DNA of 64,000 bases from CAZDXB01 sp964509335 (GCA_964509335.1 CAZDXB010000011.1:28111-92110), one strand, 5' to 3'; counted from the first letter of the stretch, positions 1 through 8,494 are shown. Numbers and translations: made by a program. The notes: generated by a model from the letters alone, not told the origin.

Positions 1-250
1 ATTCTACTATCTGGTTTATTATTCCTTCCAAATCCTGCTTTTTCGTTCTGAACGCGACTCCGAAAAGAAGCGGCAGTTTTTTCATCTGGGACCAAGAGCT
101 TCCGGCGAGTCCGGCGGCTAATGTGCCGACAAAAACAATCGTCATAGCAGGAGCCATAAACAGCGAGTCGAACGAGCCGCCTTCCCACAAGAAAGCCCCG
201 AATATCGCGACTATGCCGATAACAATTCCGATTAAGGAGCTAGATTTCAT
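1..250 (-). CDS. motA: Flagellar motor stator protein MotA, N-terminal part (cut by window edge)
   Basis: MotA forms, with MotB, the proton- or sodium-driven stator of the flagellar motor in the inner membrane. Reading the minus strand from an ATG at 250 gives 83 residues beginning MKSSSLIGIVIGIVAIFGAF. This is a hydrophobic first helix followed by a glycine/serine stretch (WEGGSFDSLF), a second helix (MAPAMTIVFVGTLAAGLAGS) and a basic cytoplasmic stretch (FRTKKQDLEGIINQIV), the usual MotA/PomA start. The frame is open to base 1, so the C-terminal two thirds lie outside the window. It begins 15 bp after the flgL stop and is probably the next gene of the flagellar operon. Identification rests on the N-terminal pattern and context. 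Confidence 0.82.
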   Translation of the reverse strand, partial: MKSSSLIGIVIGIVAIFGAFLWEGGSFDSLFMAPAMTIVFVGTLAAGLAGSSWSQMKKLPLLFGVAFRTKKQDLEGIINQIVE

Positions 251-265
251 ATTCCGAAAATACTA

Positions 266-1264
266 TTACAATCTGATAAAATCAAATAAAGAGGGGCGAA
301 TTATCGAGGAGCTTATTTGCAGGGCGTATTGCAGGGCGTTTTCGGTTTTCATCAGCTCCAGCGAGGTTCTCGCGACGTCGGCGTCTTCGGCTTTCGAGCG
401 GAAATCTTTGAGCAATAAGTTTTCGTTTTCCAACTGATGTTTAACTACGTCGAGGTATTTATATTTAGCCCCAAGTTGCGAAGTAACGTTGTGTATGCTG
501 TCCGCCGTGTCGGCGATTTCTTTTTGGTATTGGTCGAGTTTGCCTATGTCCGATTTATTGAATACGTCTATCTTGTCTCTTTTCTCTCCGTCGGAATTAT
601 AAGCCAAAAGGTTGTAAAGATTAATAATAGAATCGAAAACGTCCGCGCCGTCGCCTCCGAACATATCGGCGGCTTTAGCGTTAATTGTTTCGACTGTCAG
701 TTCGTCTTTGTTAACTATTCTGTCCTTGTTGTTGCCTTTAAAAACGACTTCGTAGCCGGAGGGATTTTCGGCTGTTCGCTCCCCCTTGAAGAGCTCAAAC
801 GGGTCGTCGTTGCTTGCTTCCGGCGTTTTGTTCAAATCTCTCGGCGTCGTTTTTGTGCCAGAAAATAAGTAATGTCCGTTAAAATCCGCGTTGGCGTCTC
901 TTACCAAATCGTTTAGAATGCCTTCGACGTAAATCCCTAATGAATGCAAATTACCGGTATTGCCCGTAACGCTTGCATCTACGGCGATATCTCTAATTTT
1001 CTGAAGTTTCTCGCCCATAGCGTTTAACTTCTCCTCCGCGGCTGTTATTTCTTCGATAGAACCGTCGATTGAATTTATATAGGATTCCTTGTTGTCTATA
1101 AAAGCGTTCAATTTTTTAGCTTTTACCATTCTCGGCGGGTCGTCGGCGGTTTCAGTAATATATTTGCCCGTTGACAGGCGCAATTGATTCTTGAGCTTGT
1201 CGGCTTGGATATTGTCCAAGTTGCTTTTATAAGGATTGATTATTTGATTTGTCGATATTCTCAT
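266..1264 (-). CDS. flgL: Flagellar hook-filament junction protein FlgL (HAP3)
   Basis: FlgL is the distal of the two junction proteins between hook and flagellin filament and is exported by the flagellar type III apparatus. The 332-residue product starts MRISTNQI, the flagellin-type N-terminal helix motif. It has the conserved early segment NQLRLSTGKYITETADDP (flagellin/FlgL: 'sSGkri..asDDP') at about residues 26-43 and a C-terminal helix (residues ~270-325: DVARTSLELMKTENALQYAL) that packs against the N-terminal one. There is no signal peptide, as expected for a T3SS export substrate. It follows flgK by 13 bp and precedes motA, a classic flgK-flgL order. Confidence 0.9.
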   Translation of the reverse strand: MRISTNQIINPYKSNLDNIQADKLKNQLRLSTGKYITETADDPPRMVKAKKLNAFIDNKESYINSIDGSIEEITAAEEKLNAMGEKLQKIRDIAVDASVTGNTGNLHSLGIYVEGILNDLVRDANADFNGHYLFSGTKTTPRDLNKTPEASNDDPFELFKGERTAENPSGYEVVFKGNNKDRIVNKDELTVETINAKAADMFGGDGADVFDSIINLYNLLAYNSDGEKRDKIDVFNKSDIGKLDQYQKEIADTADSIHNVTSQLGAKYKYLDVVKHQLENENLLLKDFRSKAEDADVARTSLELMKTENALQYALQISSSIIRPSLFDFIRL

Positions 1265-1277
1265 ATTCGCCGCCTAT

Positions 1278-2711
1278 TTATCTTCCTAAATTTACGAGAG
1301 TAGCCAAAATATTGCTTGTTACGGACACCACTCTGGAAGACGCCTCGAAAGCTTTTTGAAACTTAATTAAATTAATTGCTTCTTCGTCCAAGTTTACTCC
1401 TATTACCGATTCCCTCTGATTTTTCAATTGCTCCAACGTCAAACTTATAGCTTCTTCGCCGTTTTGCGCGTCGCTCGAGCGCTGTCCGAGCTTGCCGATT
1501 AAGTCCGAATAATATTCCGAAGGCGTCATCCCCTTCATAAATGATTTATCGTTATAAATACCGCTGATTTTCCTCGCTATCTCGGAATTGCCGCTCTCTC
1601 CGGGAGCGGAGGATAGCGGAACCGCTTCGGGCATGCCGGCGACAGCGGCGGAGACTTTAATCGTCGCCGCGGCGGCGTCTGAATTGAAAGCGAACAGGTT
1701 CCTTTGCGGCGGCGCTCCGGCGGCTCCGTCGTTCATTCCGTAGCCTTGCGTCGCGAAACTGTTGATTTGCGAAGCTAAAGCGCCGGCGAAATCGTTAAGT
1801 TCTTTGGCTATAGATAAGCCGTTCGCGCTATTCGAATTTAAAGTAGTGTTGTAATGATTAATCATGGAGCCGATTTCGCCAGAGCCGGCTGTTATTGCGG
1901 TTTCAATTCCGCCTCCGCCGACTTTAAACAATCGAAGTCTCGATTCTCCTGTCGTCGAATTTACTTTTTCCTTTATTTTCAGCGTAGAATAATCCGAGCC
2001 CGTAATTACGTTCGCTCCGTTGATAAAAACGTTGAGCGAACCGTAATCGTCGCGGGCGACGTGCGTTTCGAACAATTGCGAAAGCTCCTCCAATTTTTGC
2101 TCGCGTCTGTCTATGTATGTCTGCGAGCCCGCGCCGTTCGACGAATACGATTTTTGAACTTCGTTGTTCAAATTGGCTATTTCTTTCAAAAGAGCGTTGG
2201 CTTGTTCTAATTTATCGCTCGCTCTTTGGGGTAAACCAAGCCTCAACTTTCTTAAACTGTCCGCCGCCGAATTGAAATTATCCGATAAATTTTTCGCGTC
2301 GTTCAGCAAATTTTGCCTTAGAGACAAATTCTCCGGCTGCAGGACTAAATTCTCGAACGAATTCAAAAAATCGTTGACCGACTGTCCTATACCGAGCTCC
2401 GAAGGCTCCGAAAGTATTCCCTCGATTCTCTTATATACTTCAGCGTCGATTTTTTGTCCCGCTAAAGACGATTCGTTGCGCCTTACGTCCTTATCGAAAA
2501 ACTCTTCCCTATAATTCTTTATTTTATCGATGAGAACGCCCGTTCCGAGGTAACCGGCGGAGCTTTTGCGCGGGTCGGTTTCCGAATTTACGGCGACGCG
2601 ACGAGAATAACCCTCCGTGTTTACGTTGGCGATATTATTACTCGTAACGTCCAAGCCGACGCGGCTGGCTCTTAAAGCTCTTTTCCCTATTTCAAGAGAG
2701 GATAAACTCAT
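1278..2711 (-). CDS. flgK: Flagellar hook-associated protein FlgK (HAP1)
   Basis: FlgK is the hook-proximal junction protein between hook and filament. The 477-residue protein has the typical flagellar rod/hook N-terminus: LEIGKRALRASRVGLDVTSN with NIANVNTEGYSRR at about residues 26-38. It has an alpha-helical region (~90-220) and a C-terminal helix ending VVSVTSNILATLVNLGR, matching the family's 'DEE..nLi.fQkaYqAsarvi..id.mld.Li' pattern (here DEEAINLIKFQKAFEASSR, ~440-458). Length is in the usual range. The start ATG at 2711 is 3 bp from the stop of the upstream small gene, so translation is probably coupled. Confidence 0.93.
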   Translation of the reverse strand: MSLSSLEIGKRALRASRVGLDVTSNNIANVNTEGYSRRVAVNSETDPRKSSAGYLGTGVLIDKIKNYREEFFDKDVRRNESSLAGQKIDAEVYKRIEGILSEPSELGIGQSVNDFLNSFENLVLQPENLSLRQNLLNDAKNLSDNFNSAADSLRKLRLGLPQRASDKLEQANALLKEIANLNNEVQKSYSSNGAGSQTYIDRREQKLEELSQLFETHVARDDYGSLNVFINGANVITGSDYSTLKIKEKVNSTTGESRLRLFKVGGGGIETAITAGSGEIGSMINHYNTTLNSNSANGLSIAKELNDFAGALASQINSFATQGYGMNDGAAGAPPQRNLFAFNSDAAAATIKVSAAVAGMPEAVPLSSAPGESGNSEIARKISGIYNDKSFMKGMTPSEYYSDLIGKLGQRSSDAQNGEEAISLTLEQLKNQRESVIGVNLDEEAINLIKFQKAFEASSRVVSVTSNILATLVNLGR

Positions 2712-2714
2712 AGC

Positions 2715-3053
2715 TTAGTTTTCTTTCTCAGTCAGCAAAATGTTTACTTCGTCAACTTGATTTTTTAGTCTTTTGTAGTCTCCGTATCCGAAGCTTTCCG
2801 CCATAGAAATATATACTCTGGCTTCGCCTAAGGAAGTCGTAGCCTCCAAGAAAGAGCGTTTTTTGTCGATGTATCTTTTGGAATTGAAACTGTCCTCTAC
2901 GTTTTTGACCAAACTTTCTGCAATGTCTTTCAAACAATACTTTAATTGCGAATTGCTTTTGTCTTTTAAACTCTCGCTCAAAGACAGCATCGACTCTGAA
3001 AGTTCGTTCAGCTTTCTCCATAAATCGTTGTGATTGTTAGATTCCTTTCTCAT
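2715..3053 (-). CDS. Small helical protein inside the flagellar operon, four-helix-bundle (S23/Avd)-like
   Basis: 112 residues, predicted almost all alpha-helical, with no signal peptide or membrane segment. The arrangement is an N-terminal helix (DLWRKLNELSESMLSLSESL), a middle helix pair (LKDIAESLVKNVEDSF), then FLEATTSLGEARVYISMAESFGYGD and a last helix (YKRLKNQVDEVNILLTE). This resembles the 'four helix bundle' family (23S rRNA intervening-sequence/Avd-type proteins), especially the 'f...a..Sl.Ea...i..a...Gy.....l...i+e....L' signature. That assignment is by eye. It sits between flgN and flgK with 3 bp to flgK, so a filament-assembly or chaperone role is possible. Another reading is a second FlgN-like or FliS-like export chaperone. 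Confidence 0.6.
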   Translation of the reverse strand: MRKESNNHNDLWRKLNELSESMLSLSESLKDKSNSQLKYCLKDIAESLVKNVEDSFNSKRYIDKKRSFLEATTSLGEARVYISMAESFGYGDYKRLKNQVDEVNILLTEKEN

Positions 3054-3088
3054 AGCTTAATCTCCTATTTATTGTTACTAAATATTCG

Positions 3089-3526
3089 TCAGATTTTTAC
3101 GTTGCAAACTTGATTCGACTCGCCGGAAAAGGCTTGTAAAATACCGCTAACGCCGCGTCTTCCGCGGTTCGCTAAAACCTTGTTGAAAACGTTGATTTCG
3201 TTTGTTCGGTCCATCAGTCTCCCCAAATTTTTTCTCAACGCTTTTAGCGTTCCTCTGTCCTCGCCGGCTACCGAATCGATAATTTCGGATAAGGGCTTGC
3301 CCATAGCTTCATTTTTGGAAATTCCCATAATGTCCGCCACGCAATCCAAACGCTCGTTTTCTATATGCCAAATGCTCTTCGAGATTTCCTCCTGCTTGCC
3401 CGATAGCGTTTCGATAGCGTCTATTCCATAGTTTATTAATCCTTCTCTTAGGCTTTCGCTCGTTTTTAATAATTCGCTCAATAGTTTTTCTTCGCGTTTT
3501 AATATTTCTATTAACTTATCCATCAT
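3089..3526 (-). CDS. flgN: FlgN-type flagellar export chaperone
   Basis: FlgN binds the C-termini of FlgK and FlgL in the cytoplasm and delivers them to the export gate. The 145-residue product is helical and begins with the usual FlgN pattern (LIEILKREEKLLSELLKTSE, ~4-23), then 'AIETLSGKQEEISKSIWHIENERLDCV', i.e. 'l..il.kq+eL...i..lE..R'. It ends with the family-like segment NEINVFNKVLANRGRRGVSG, close to 'N..N..Ll.....yv...l'. There are two adjacent ATGs (3526 and 3523); a GGAG lies 6 bp upstream of the first. It lies between flgJ and the small helical gene, upstream of its expected clients flgK and flgL. Confidence 0.75.
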   Translation of the reverse strand: MMDKLIEILKREEKLLSELLKTSESLREGLINYGIDAIETLSGKQEEISKSIWHIENERLDCVADIMGISKNEAMGKPLSEIIDSVAGEDRGTLKALRKNLGRLMDRTNEINVFNKVLANRGRRGVSGILQAFSGESNQVCNVKI

Positions 3527-3544
3527 AATCGCTCCGATATATTT

Positions 3545-4423
3545 TTAGCTAAATTGATTTTCGAATATTGATAAATACTTTTTAACGCGTTTTAAATACG
3601 TTCGCGTTTCGTCGAACGGCGGAACGCCGTTGTATTTCGCCACGTTTCCGGGACCTGCGTTGTAAGCCGCCAAAGCTAAATCCAAATCTTCGTATCTGTC
3701 GAGCATCATAGAGATATATTCGGTCCCGCCCATGATATTTTCTTGCGGGTCGTAACTGTCGTTTACGCCTAGCCAATTAGCGGTTGAGTCCATTAATTGC
3801 ATCAAGCCTTTGGCGCCCGCGCTTGAAATCGCGTTTGGTTTCGCCGCCGACTCCGAAGATATTATCGCTTTTATTAGGTTTGGAGCGACGCCGTATTTTT
3901 CGGAAGCTTCCGATATTATATTATCGTAACCGCTCAGTCTTTCGTTCAGTCCATCTATATAATTTATACGAGGATTTAAAGCCGAAGTTTCTTTATTTTT
4001 TTCTACGGCTGGTTTATTAACCGGAATATCAATCTTTTCCTTTGGCGCTTTTTCCGTCGCGGACATTTTTTCGCCGTTCGTTAGGTATTCGTAAATCTTT
4101 TCGGCTATGCCGGTTCCTTTGCCTACTTGCGAAACTTTGTCGGATAAAAGCATATAGGAATAGTCCAGCATTGTATCCGCTCCGAACGCGCTCATACTAT
4201 TCTCGCTATTTTCCAGCATAGCTTTGCGCATTCCTTTGAAAGTCATATGCAACATAAGCGACTCGAATCCGCGCGCTACTTTTTCCATAGCGGCTTTGTC
4301 GTTTTGGGAGTTTTTGCTCGCTCCCAAATATTCAGAAACGCCTTTTATAAAGCCTTGATATTTAGACTCCGTCGCGCTTCTTTGCGCTTCGAACGCTTCC
4401 GCCGTATTTATGTCTAAACTCAT
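3545..4423 (-). CDS. flgJ: FlgJ-like protein: rod-binding domain fused to a GH23 (SLT) lytic transglycosylase
   Basis: The protein helps the rod cross the peptidoglycan. Residues ~45-115 form the FlgJ rod-binding domain (VARGFESLMLHMTFKGMRKA, then GADTMLDYSYMLLSDKVSQ). After a charged linker (~116-160), residues ~165-285 are a soluble-lytic-transglycosylase domain. Its catalytic Glu191 lies in ISSESAAKPNAISSAGAKGL, followed by LMQLMDSTA, and AAYNAGPGNVAKYNG lies near 255-270. In E. coli and Salmonella the second domain is instead a GH73-type glucosaminidase. No Sec signal is visible, consistent with export through the rod. Fourteen bp separate it from flgI upstream. Confidence 0.88.
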   Translation of the reverse strand: MSLDINTAEAFEAQRSATESKYQGFIKGVSEYLGASKNSQNDKAAMEKVARGFESLMLHMTFKGMRKAMLENSENSMSAFGADTMLDYSYMLLSDKVSQVGKGTGIAEKIYEYLTNGEKMSATEKAPKEKIDIPVNKPAVEKNKETSALNPRINYIDGLNERLSGYDNIISEASEKYGVAPNLIKAIISSESAAKPNAISSAGAKGLMQLMDSTANWLGVNDSYDPQENIMGGTEYISMMLDRYEDLDLALAAYNAGPGNVAKYNGVPPFDETRTYLKRVKKYLSIFENQFS

Positions 4424-4436
4424 ACCTTTTTCGCTC

Positions 4437-5573
4437 CTACTGTATTATCAATTCTCCTTGCAAAACGCCCGCTCCTTTCAGCGCTTGAAAAATCGAAATT
4501 AAATCCCTCGGCTTAACTTGCAGCGCGTTCAGCGCTTTTTCCATATCCCCAACGCTCGGCGGCTTAACCTCGACTCCTTTTGCCGGATTAATCTCTTCCT
4601 CGGTCGTAATGCTGGCTTCCGTCGCGTAAGGTGGATGCCAAAGCGACCATGATTGCCAAGGGAAATGCGATTTGTTAAGAACTACAACGTTTCTTTGTAT
4701 TTGTATCTCTAAGTCTCCGTGCGCTATTACCGCCGGTTCTAACGTAACGTTGCCGCCGACTACGATAGTTCCCGTTCTTTCGTTTATTACCACTCTCGCT
4801 TTCACGTCCTTTTGCACTTGCATAGTGTCGATTCCGGCGATAGCGTCCACTATGTTTTCGTCCGGCGATAATTCAACTTCGATTGTAGCGGCGTCTATGG
4901 CTGCCGCCGAGGTAACGAAATCCGCCCCGTCGTTTATAGCCGTCGCCACTCTAGACGCGGTGGTAAAATCGGGTTCGCGTAAGACAACGTTAATTACATT
5001 ATCTGCTCTTAAAAGCTCTTTTTTAATTTCTTTTTCCAATATTAAGCCGTTCGGAACTCTACCGGATGTAACGAAATTCTTTGAAACTCGGGAGCCTAAA
5101 GCTCTGTAATCGTATCCGCCGACTGACATAGCTCCTTGAGCCGCTCCGATTATTTCCCCGTTGGAAGCGGACATCGGCGTCATTAATAATACGCCGCCTT
5201 GCAAGGAAGTCGCGTCGCCTATCGAGGATACCTGAACGTCAACTCTGGAGCCTGGTTTGAGAAACGCCGGCACGTAAGCCGTTACCATAACGGCGGCTAC
5301 GTTCCGAATTCGCGGATTGATTTGAGGCACGGTCAATCCGAAACGCTTCAGCATATTAGAAACCGATTGGACGGTAAACGAAGCCTGTTGGTTGTCGCCG
5401 GTGTTATTCAATCCTGTTACGAGACCGTAACCGATAACCTGCGTCCCGCTCGCTCCCTGCACCTCGGCTATGTCTTTTATTCTCGCCGCTCGAAGCGAGC
5501 TTAAAACGCACAAAAACGCTATCGCAATTACGATAACGCTTCGAGTAACTTTTATGTTCGTTTTTCCGCTCAT
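4437..5573 (-). CDS. flgI: Flagellar P-ring protein FlgI
   Basis: FlgI builds the periplasmic P-ring, the bushing around the rod in the peptidoglycan layer. The 378-residue product has a Sec signal (hydrophobic residues ~11-27) cut before ARIKDIAEVQGA. It has the family hallmarks GYGLVTGLNNTGDNQQASFT (~47-66), SVSNMLKRFGLTV and VTAYVPAFLKPGSRVDVQVS, and ends LISIFQALKGAGVLQGELII, the conserved FlgI C-terminus. An insert of about 30 residues (SHFPWQSWSLWHPPYATEAS, ~303-322) sits in the C-terminal half. It starts 4 bp after the flgH stop. Confidence 0.95.
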   Translation of the reverse strand: MSGKTNIKVTRSVIVIAIAFLCVLSSLRAARIKDIAEVQGASGTQVIGYGLVTGLNNTGDNQQASFTVQSVSNMLKRFGLTVPQINPRIRNVAAVMVTAYVPAFLKPGSRVDVQVSSIGDATSLQGGVLLMTPMSASNGEIIGAAQGAMSVGGYDYRALGSRVSKNFVTSGRVPNGLILEKEIKKELLRADNVINVVLREPDFTTASRVATAINDGADFVTSAAAIDAATIEVELSPDENIVDAIAGIDTMQVQKDVKARVVINERTGTIVVGGNVTLEPAVIAHGDLEIQIQRNVVVLNKSHFPWQSWSLWHPPYATEASITTEEEINPAKGVEVKPPSVGDMEKALNALQVKPRDLISIFQALKGAGVLQGELIIQ

Positions 5574-5577
5574 AATA

Positions 5578-6162
5578 TCAAAACAATAGCCTGATAAACT
5601 TCGTGATTAAACCGGGTTCTTGTATTTCGGTTACGTTTCCGTCGCCTTCGATAAATAGAGTTAAATCGAGTATATTATATGAATAAACCGAGTTGTCGGG
5701 CTTTATGTCCACGGGTCTAACGATTCCTTTAATCTTAACTGTCTGGGTCTCGCCGTTTATTTTAGTCTTTCTCGTGCCGTCGATTTTTAAGTTCCCGTTA
5801 TCGACGACCTCCACTACCTTCGCGCTCAAGACGGTTTTAATGTTTTCCGAGCGCGTATTCGCACCCGAAGCGGAAAATTCGTTGCCGGTTCCCAGACCAA
5901 TCGAGCCGCCCGTTTTGTAGCTTCCGCCTTCTAAATCCGCGGAACCGGAAAGTTCGGTCCCCCTTGACTCGGACGCGGAGGCGGAATTGTCGGCGCGCGT
6001 TTCTTCCATTATCAAAATGGTTACCGCGTCGCCGACCTGAAACGCCTTCACGTCCGAAAACAAAGAGCGGGAATTGTTCTGCTTGAATTGTGAAAAAACG
6101 GCTTCCTTGCCTAAAAAGAACGTCCCTGATATTAGTAATATGAAAATTAATATTTTATTCAT
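5578..6162 (-). CDS. flgH: Flagellar L-ring protein FlgH
   Basis: FlgH forms the outer-membrane L-ring. The 194-residue product contains the family core: SLFSDVKAFQVGDAVTILIM (~33-52), EETRADNSASASESRGTELS, a glycine-rich stretch, then TVLSAKVVEVVDNGNLKIDG (~109-128) and IKGIVRPVDIKPDNSVYS. In enterobacteria FlgH is a lipoprotein. Here the signal peptide (residues 1-25) ends ...FFLGKEAVFSQ with no cysteine near the cleavage site, so it appears to be non-lipidated. It is the fifth flagellar gene after the operon's first gene, and its stop lies 4 bp before the flgI start. Confidence 0.92.
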   Translation of the reverse strand: MNKILIFILLISGTFFLGKEAVFSQFKQNNSRSLFSDVKAFQVGDAVTILIMEETRADNSASASESRGTELSGSADLEGGSYKTGGSIGLGTGNEFSASGANTRSENIKTVLSAKVVEVVDNGNLKIDGTRKTKINGETQTVKIKGIVRPVDIKPDNSVYSYNILDLTLFIEGDGNVTEIQEPGLITKFIRLLF

Positions 6163-6194
6163 AAAGCTCCTTAAGTGATTCCTTTCAATAGCGC

Positions 6195-6896
6195 TTATCT
6201 CAGATTAATAATAATGGAGCCGTCCTTGGCTACGCTTCCCTCGAGGATAGCGCGGGCTCCGTCCCGTCTTACCTTTATTGTCTGCCCAATCGCCGCGTCC
6301 TGCAGAGCCTCTCCGGCTGAGCAAATCCTGATTGCTCCCGATTGAGCGACAATCATAACTTTATCGCCTCTGTTGATTATTGTCTCCTTCTTAACCATAG
6401 CATTCGTTATACTCTCTCCCTTGCCGACGTTTCGTTTTAACTTCATCCCTATTAAATAATCCGGACTCGCTAACTCTTTTTCTTTATAATTTGTTACTTC
6501 TCTTTTCGCCAACGCGATAGATTCTGAGCTAATTTTCTCTCCCCTGTTCAACCTTGTAGTAGCGATTGGAACTTGCCGATATATTTTTATCCTCGCCGGC
6601 AGTTCCAGCCTCTTTAGCAGCCTTTCGCCCTTATAAAATTCAACTCCAATATAGCAGGAGCCGCGCAGCGACCTTCTGTTTCCCGTCATCTTCGCTTTTA
6701 CTCCGTCCTCTTCGAAAACTACGTCGCGAACGTTTTTTGCGATTTCGACTTCAGCCAGAGAACCCCAAACGTCGTAAGCGTAATTTTCGCAAGCTCCTTT
6801 TACGCGCTCGCCGGAGAAAGTGGATTTAGCCGCCGCTCCGTAAACGAGAGCTACGGTTAAAATCGAAGCGAATAATATTTTAAAGTATCTATTCAT
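6195..6896 (-). CDS. flgA: Flagellar P-ring assembly chaperone FlgA
   Basis: FlgA is a periplasmic chaperone needed to polymerise FlgI. The 233-residue product has a Sec signal (residues ~1-22, cut after GAAA). A SAF domain spans ~105-165 (QVPIATTRLNRGEKISSESI, then YLIGMKLKRNVGKGESIT), and the typical C-terminal half includes RGDKVMIVAQSGAIRICSAG and ALQDAAIGQTIKVRR, ending 'EGSVAKDGSIII' ('g.V...g.v.v'). The gene begins 1 bp after the flgG stop and lies upstream of flgH and flgI. Confidence 0.9.
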   Translation of the reverse strand: MNRYFKILFASILTVALVYGAAAKSTFSGERVKGACENYAYDVWGSLAEVEIAKNVRDVVFEEDGVKAKMTGNRRSLRGSCYIGVEFYKGERLLKRLELPARIKIYRQVPIATTRLNRGEKISSESIALAKREVTNYKEKELASPDYLIGMKLKRNVGKGESITNAMVKKETIINRGDKVMIVAQSGAIRICSAGEALQDAAIGQTIKVRRDGARAILEGSVAKDGSIIINLR

Positions 6897-6897
6897 T

Positions 6898-7686
6898 TTA
6901 TCTCTTCAGATTGCTCGCCACTCCTAAAATTTGGTCCGCCGTTCTTACCGCTTTAGAATTCATTTCGTAAGCTCGCTGGGCGACTATCATATTCACCATT
7001 TCCTCAACTATATCCACGTTTGACGATTCCAAAGCGTACTGAATAAGCTCGCCCGTATTGTTCAAACCGGGTTGCTCAAAAAACGCCTGTCCGGACGCTG
7101 GAGTCTCGACAAATAAATTGTTGCCTTCCGCTCGCAAACCGCCGGAGTTTATAAATCGAGCGAGTTCTAACTGCCCTAATGTCTGTTCTTCCATCGCTCC
7201 TTCGAGCAAAACGCTAACGACCCCGTCTCTAGATACGTGCAGTTCCAAAGCGTCTCTCGGCACGTTGAACCCAGGCTCTAAATAGTATCCCTGCGAGTTG
7301 ACGATTTCACCGTTTCTATCGACTCTGAAAGAGCCGTCGCGGGTGTAGGCGTAACTGTTGTCCGGTTTCCTAACAATAAAAAAACCGTCGCCTTTTACAG
7401 CTAAATCCAGTTGATTATTCGTCTCTGTTATATCTCCCTGCGAGAAGATTTTCTTCGTATCTGCAAGTTCCGTTCCCGTTCCGATTTGAACCTCGTTGAG
7501 CGGCTCTACGTTATATCTTCTGTTGCCGCCCGCAGGTTTTATGTTCTCGTAAATTAAATCCTCGAACTCAGGCCTAACCTTCTTAAACGCCGTAGTGTTT
7601 ATATTCGCCATATTGTTCGAGATTATCTCTACGTATCTTTGCTGACCGCTTAGCCCCGTTGCCGCCGTCCTTAGCGTTTTATCCAT
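6898..7686 (-). CDS. flgG: Flagellar distal rod protein FlgG
   Basis: FlgG polymerises into the distal rod. The 262-residue product starts MDKTLRTAATGLSGQQRYVE with ISNNMANINTTAFKKVRPEF (~22-41), the rod/hook N-terminal motif. It has NQLDLAVKGDGFFIVRKPDN (~96-115) and YTRDGSFRVDRNGEIVNSQG, and ends with ESSNVDIVEEMVNMIVAQRAYEMNSK-type sequence (~220-245), diagnostic for FlgG/FlgF. At 262 residues it matches FlgG length. It follows the FlgF-like gene by 21 bp and leads directly into flgA, the common flgF-flgG-flgA order. Confidence 0.93.
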   Translation of the reverse strand: MDKTLRTAATGLSGQQRYVEIISNNMANINTTAFKKVRPEFEDLIYENIKPAGGNRRYNVEPLNEVQIGTGTELADTKKIFSQGDITETNNQLDLAVKGDGFFIVRKPDNSYAYTRDGSFRVDRNGEIVNSQGYYLEPGFNVPRDALELHVSRDGVVSVLLEGAMEEQTLGQLELARFINSGGLRAEGNNLFVETPASGQAFFEQPGLNNTGELIQYALESSNVDIVEEMVNMIVAQRAYEMNSKAVRTADQILGVASNLKR

Positions 7687-7707
7687 TCTAAGAGTCCCTT
7701 ATTTTAA

Positions 7708-8490
7708 TTAATAGAATCTTCCAATTTTAACGCTCTCGTCCAGCGTTTGGTCGTTAGTTCTGATAACCTTGCTTCCGGCTTCGAATACCCTCTGCAACTC
7801 AATCATATTCACCATTTCGTCTATAATGTTTACGTTGGAATTCTCCAGCCATCCTTGGCGAATGAGAATTTCCTCACGCGGAACGTAATCGTAATCAGTC
7901 GCTTCCGTCGGGACGAAAAACGATTTCGAAGATGTTTGCAAGCTTTGGGGGTTCTTGACTTTAACTATATCAATCGTCCCGACTTCCGCGTTATTAGCGA
8001 AAACTTCGCCCTTCTCGCTGATTTTTATATTCAAAGCTTTCTCGTCTGCTATATATCCGTTTTCTAGCAAAAACTCTCTGCCTAAGTTAATCTCTCCGCC
8101 TTTGCCGACCAGCTTCCTCCCGTCGTTCGATATTAATATTCCGTCCTCTGAAATTTGAAAGTTGCCCGCCCTTGTAAAGAATTCGCTTCCGTCGGCGCCT
8201 TCGAAAACAAAGAACGCGTTCTTATTCTGAATAGCCGCGTTTAAACGCTCTCCTGTTTGCTCGTAAGCTCCTTCGGTAAAATCCACGTAAGAGCCAATCG
8301 CCGGGTCGTCGCTTTCTACGTCTCCCGGCACGTTGTTGAATTGATTGACCGCCGAAATCAAATCGCGCTGAAAAACGGCGGAACGCTTAAAGCCAATCGT
8401 TCCGGCGTTCGCCATATTATTGGACAGAACTTCCAGCTTCGTTTGTTGGGGAGACATTCCCAAAGCCGCGGTATATAATTCCTTAAGCAT
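7708..8490 (-). CDS. flgF: Flagellar proximal rod protein, FlgF-like
   Basis: A second rod-type protein of 260 residues. Its N-terminus is MLKELYTAALGMSPQQTKLE with VLSNNMANAGTIGFKRSAVF; the middle has FFTRAGNFQISEDGILISND; the C-terminus has ENSNVNIIDEMVNMIELQRV, then FEAGSKVIRTNDQTLDESVK. These are shared by FlgF and FlgG. The position directly upstream of flgG and the less canonical central domain favour FlgF, a proximal rod subunit. The distinction from a second FlgG paralogue was not tested by alignment. It starts 4 bp after the stop of the small FlhB-like gene. Confidence 0.85.
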   Translation of the reverse strand: MLKELYTAALGMSPQQTKLEVLSNNMANAGTIGFKRSAVFQRDLISAVNQFNNVPGDVESDDPAIGSYVDFTEGAYEQTGERLNAAIQNKNAFFVFEGADGSEFFTRAGNFQISEDGILISNDGRKLVGKGGEINLGREFLLENGYIADEKALNIKISEKGEVFANNAEVGTIDIVKVKNPQSLQTSSKSFFVPTEATDYDYVPREEILIRQGWLENSNVNIIDEMVNMIELQRVFEAGSKVIRTNDQTLDESVKIGRFY

Positions 8491-8494
8491 CTCG

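Noticed and set aside
437..868. 143-codon frame on the plus strand
   Set aside because: Antisense to flgL; no ribosome-binding site and no family match.
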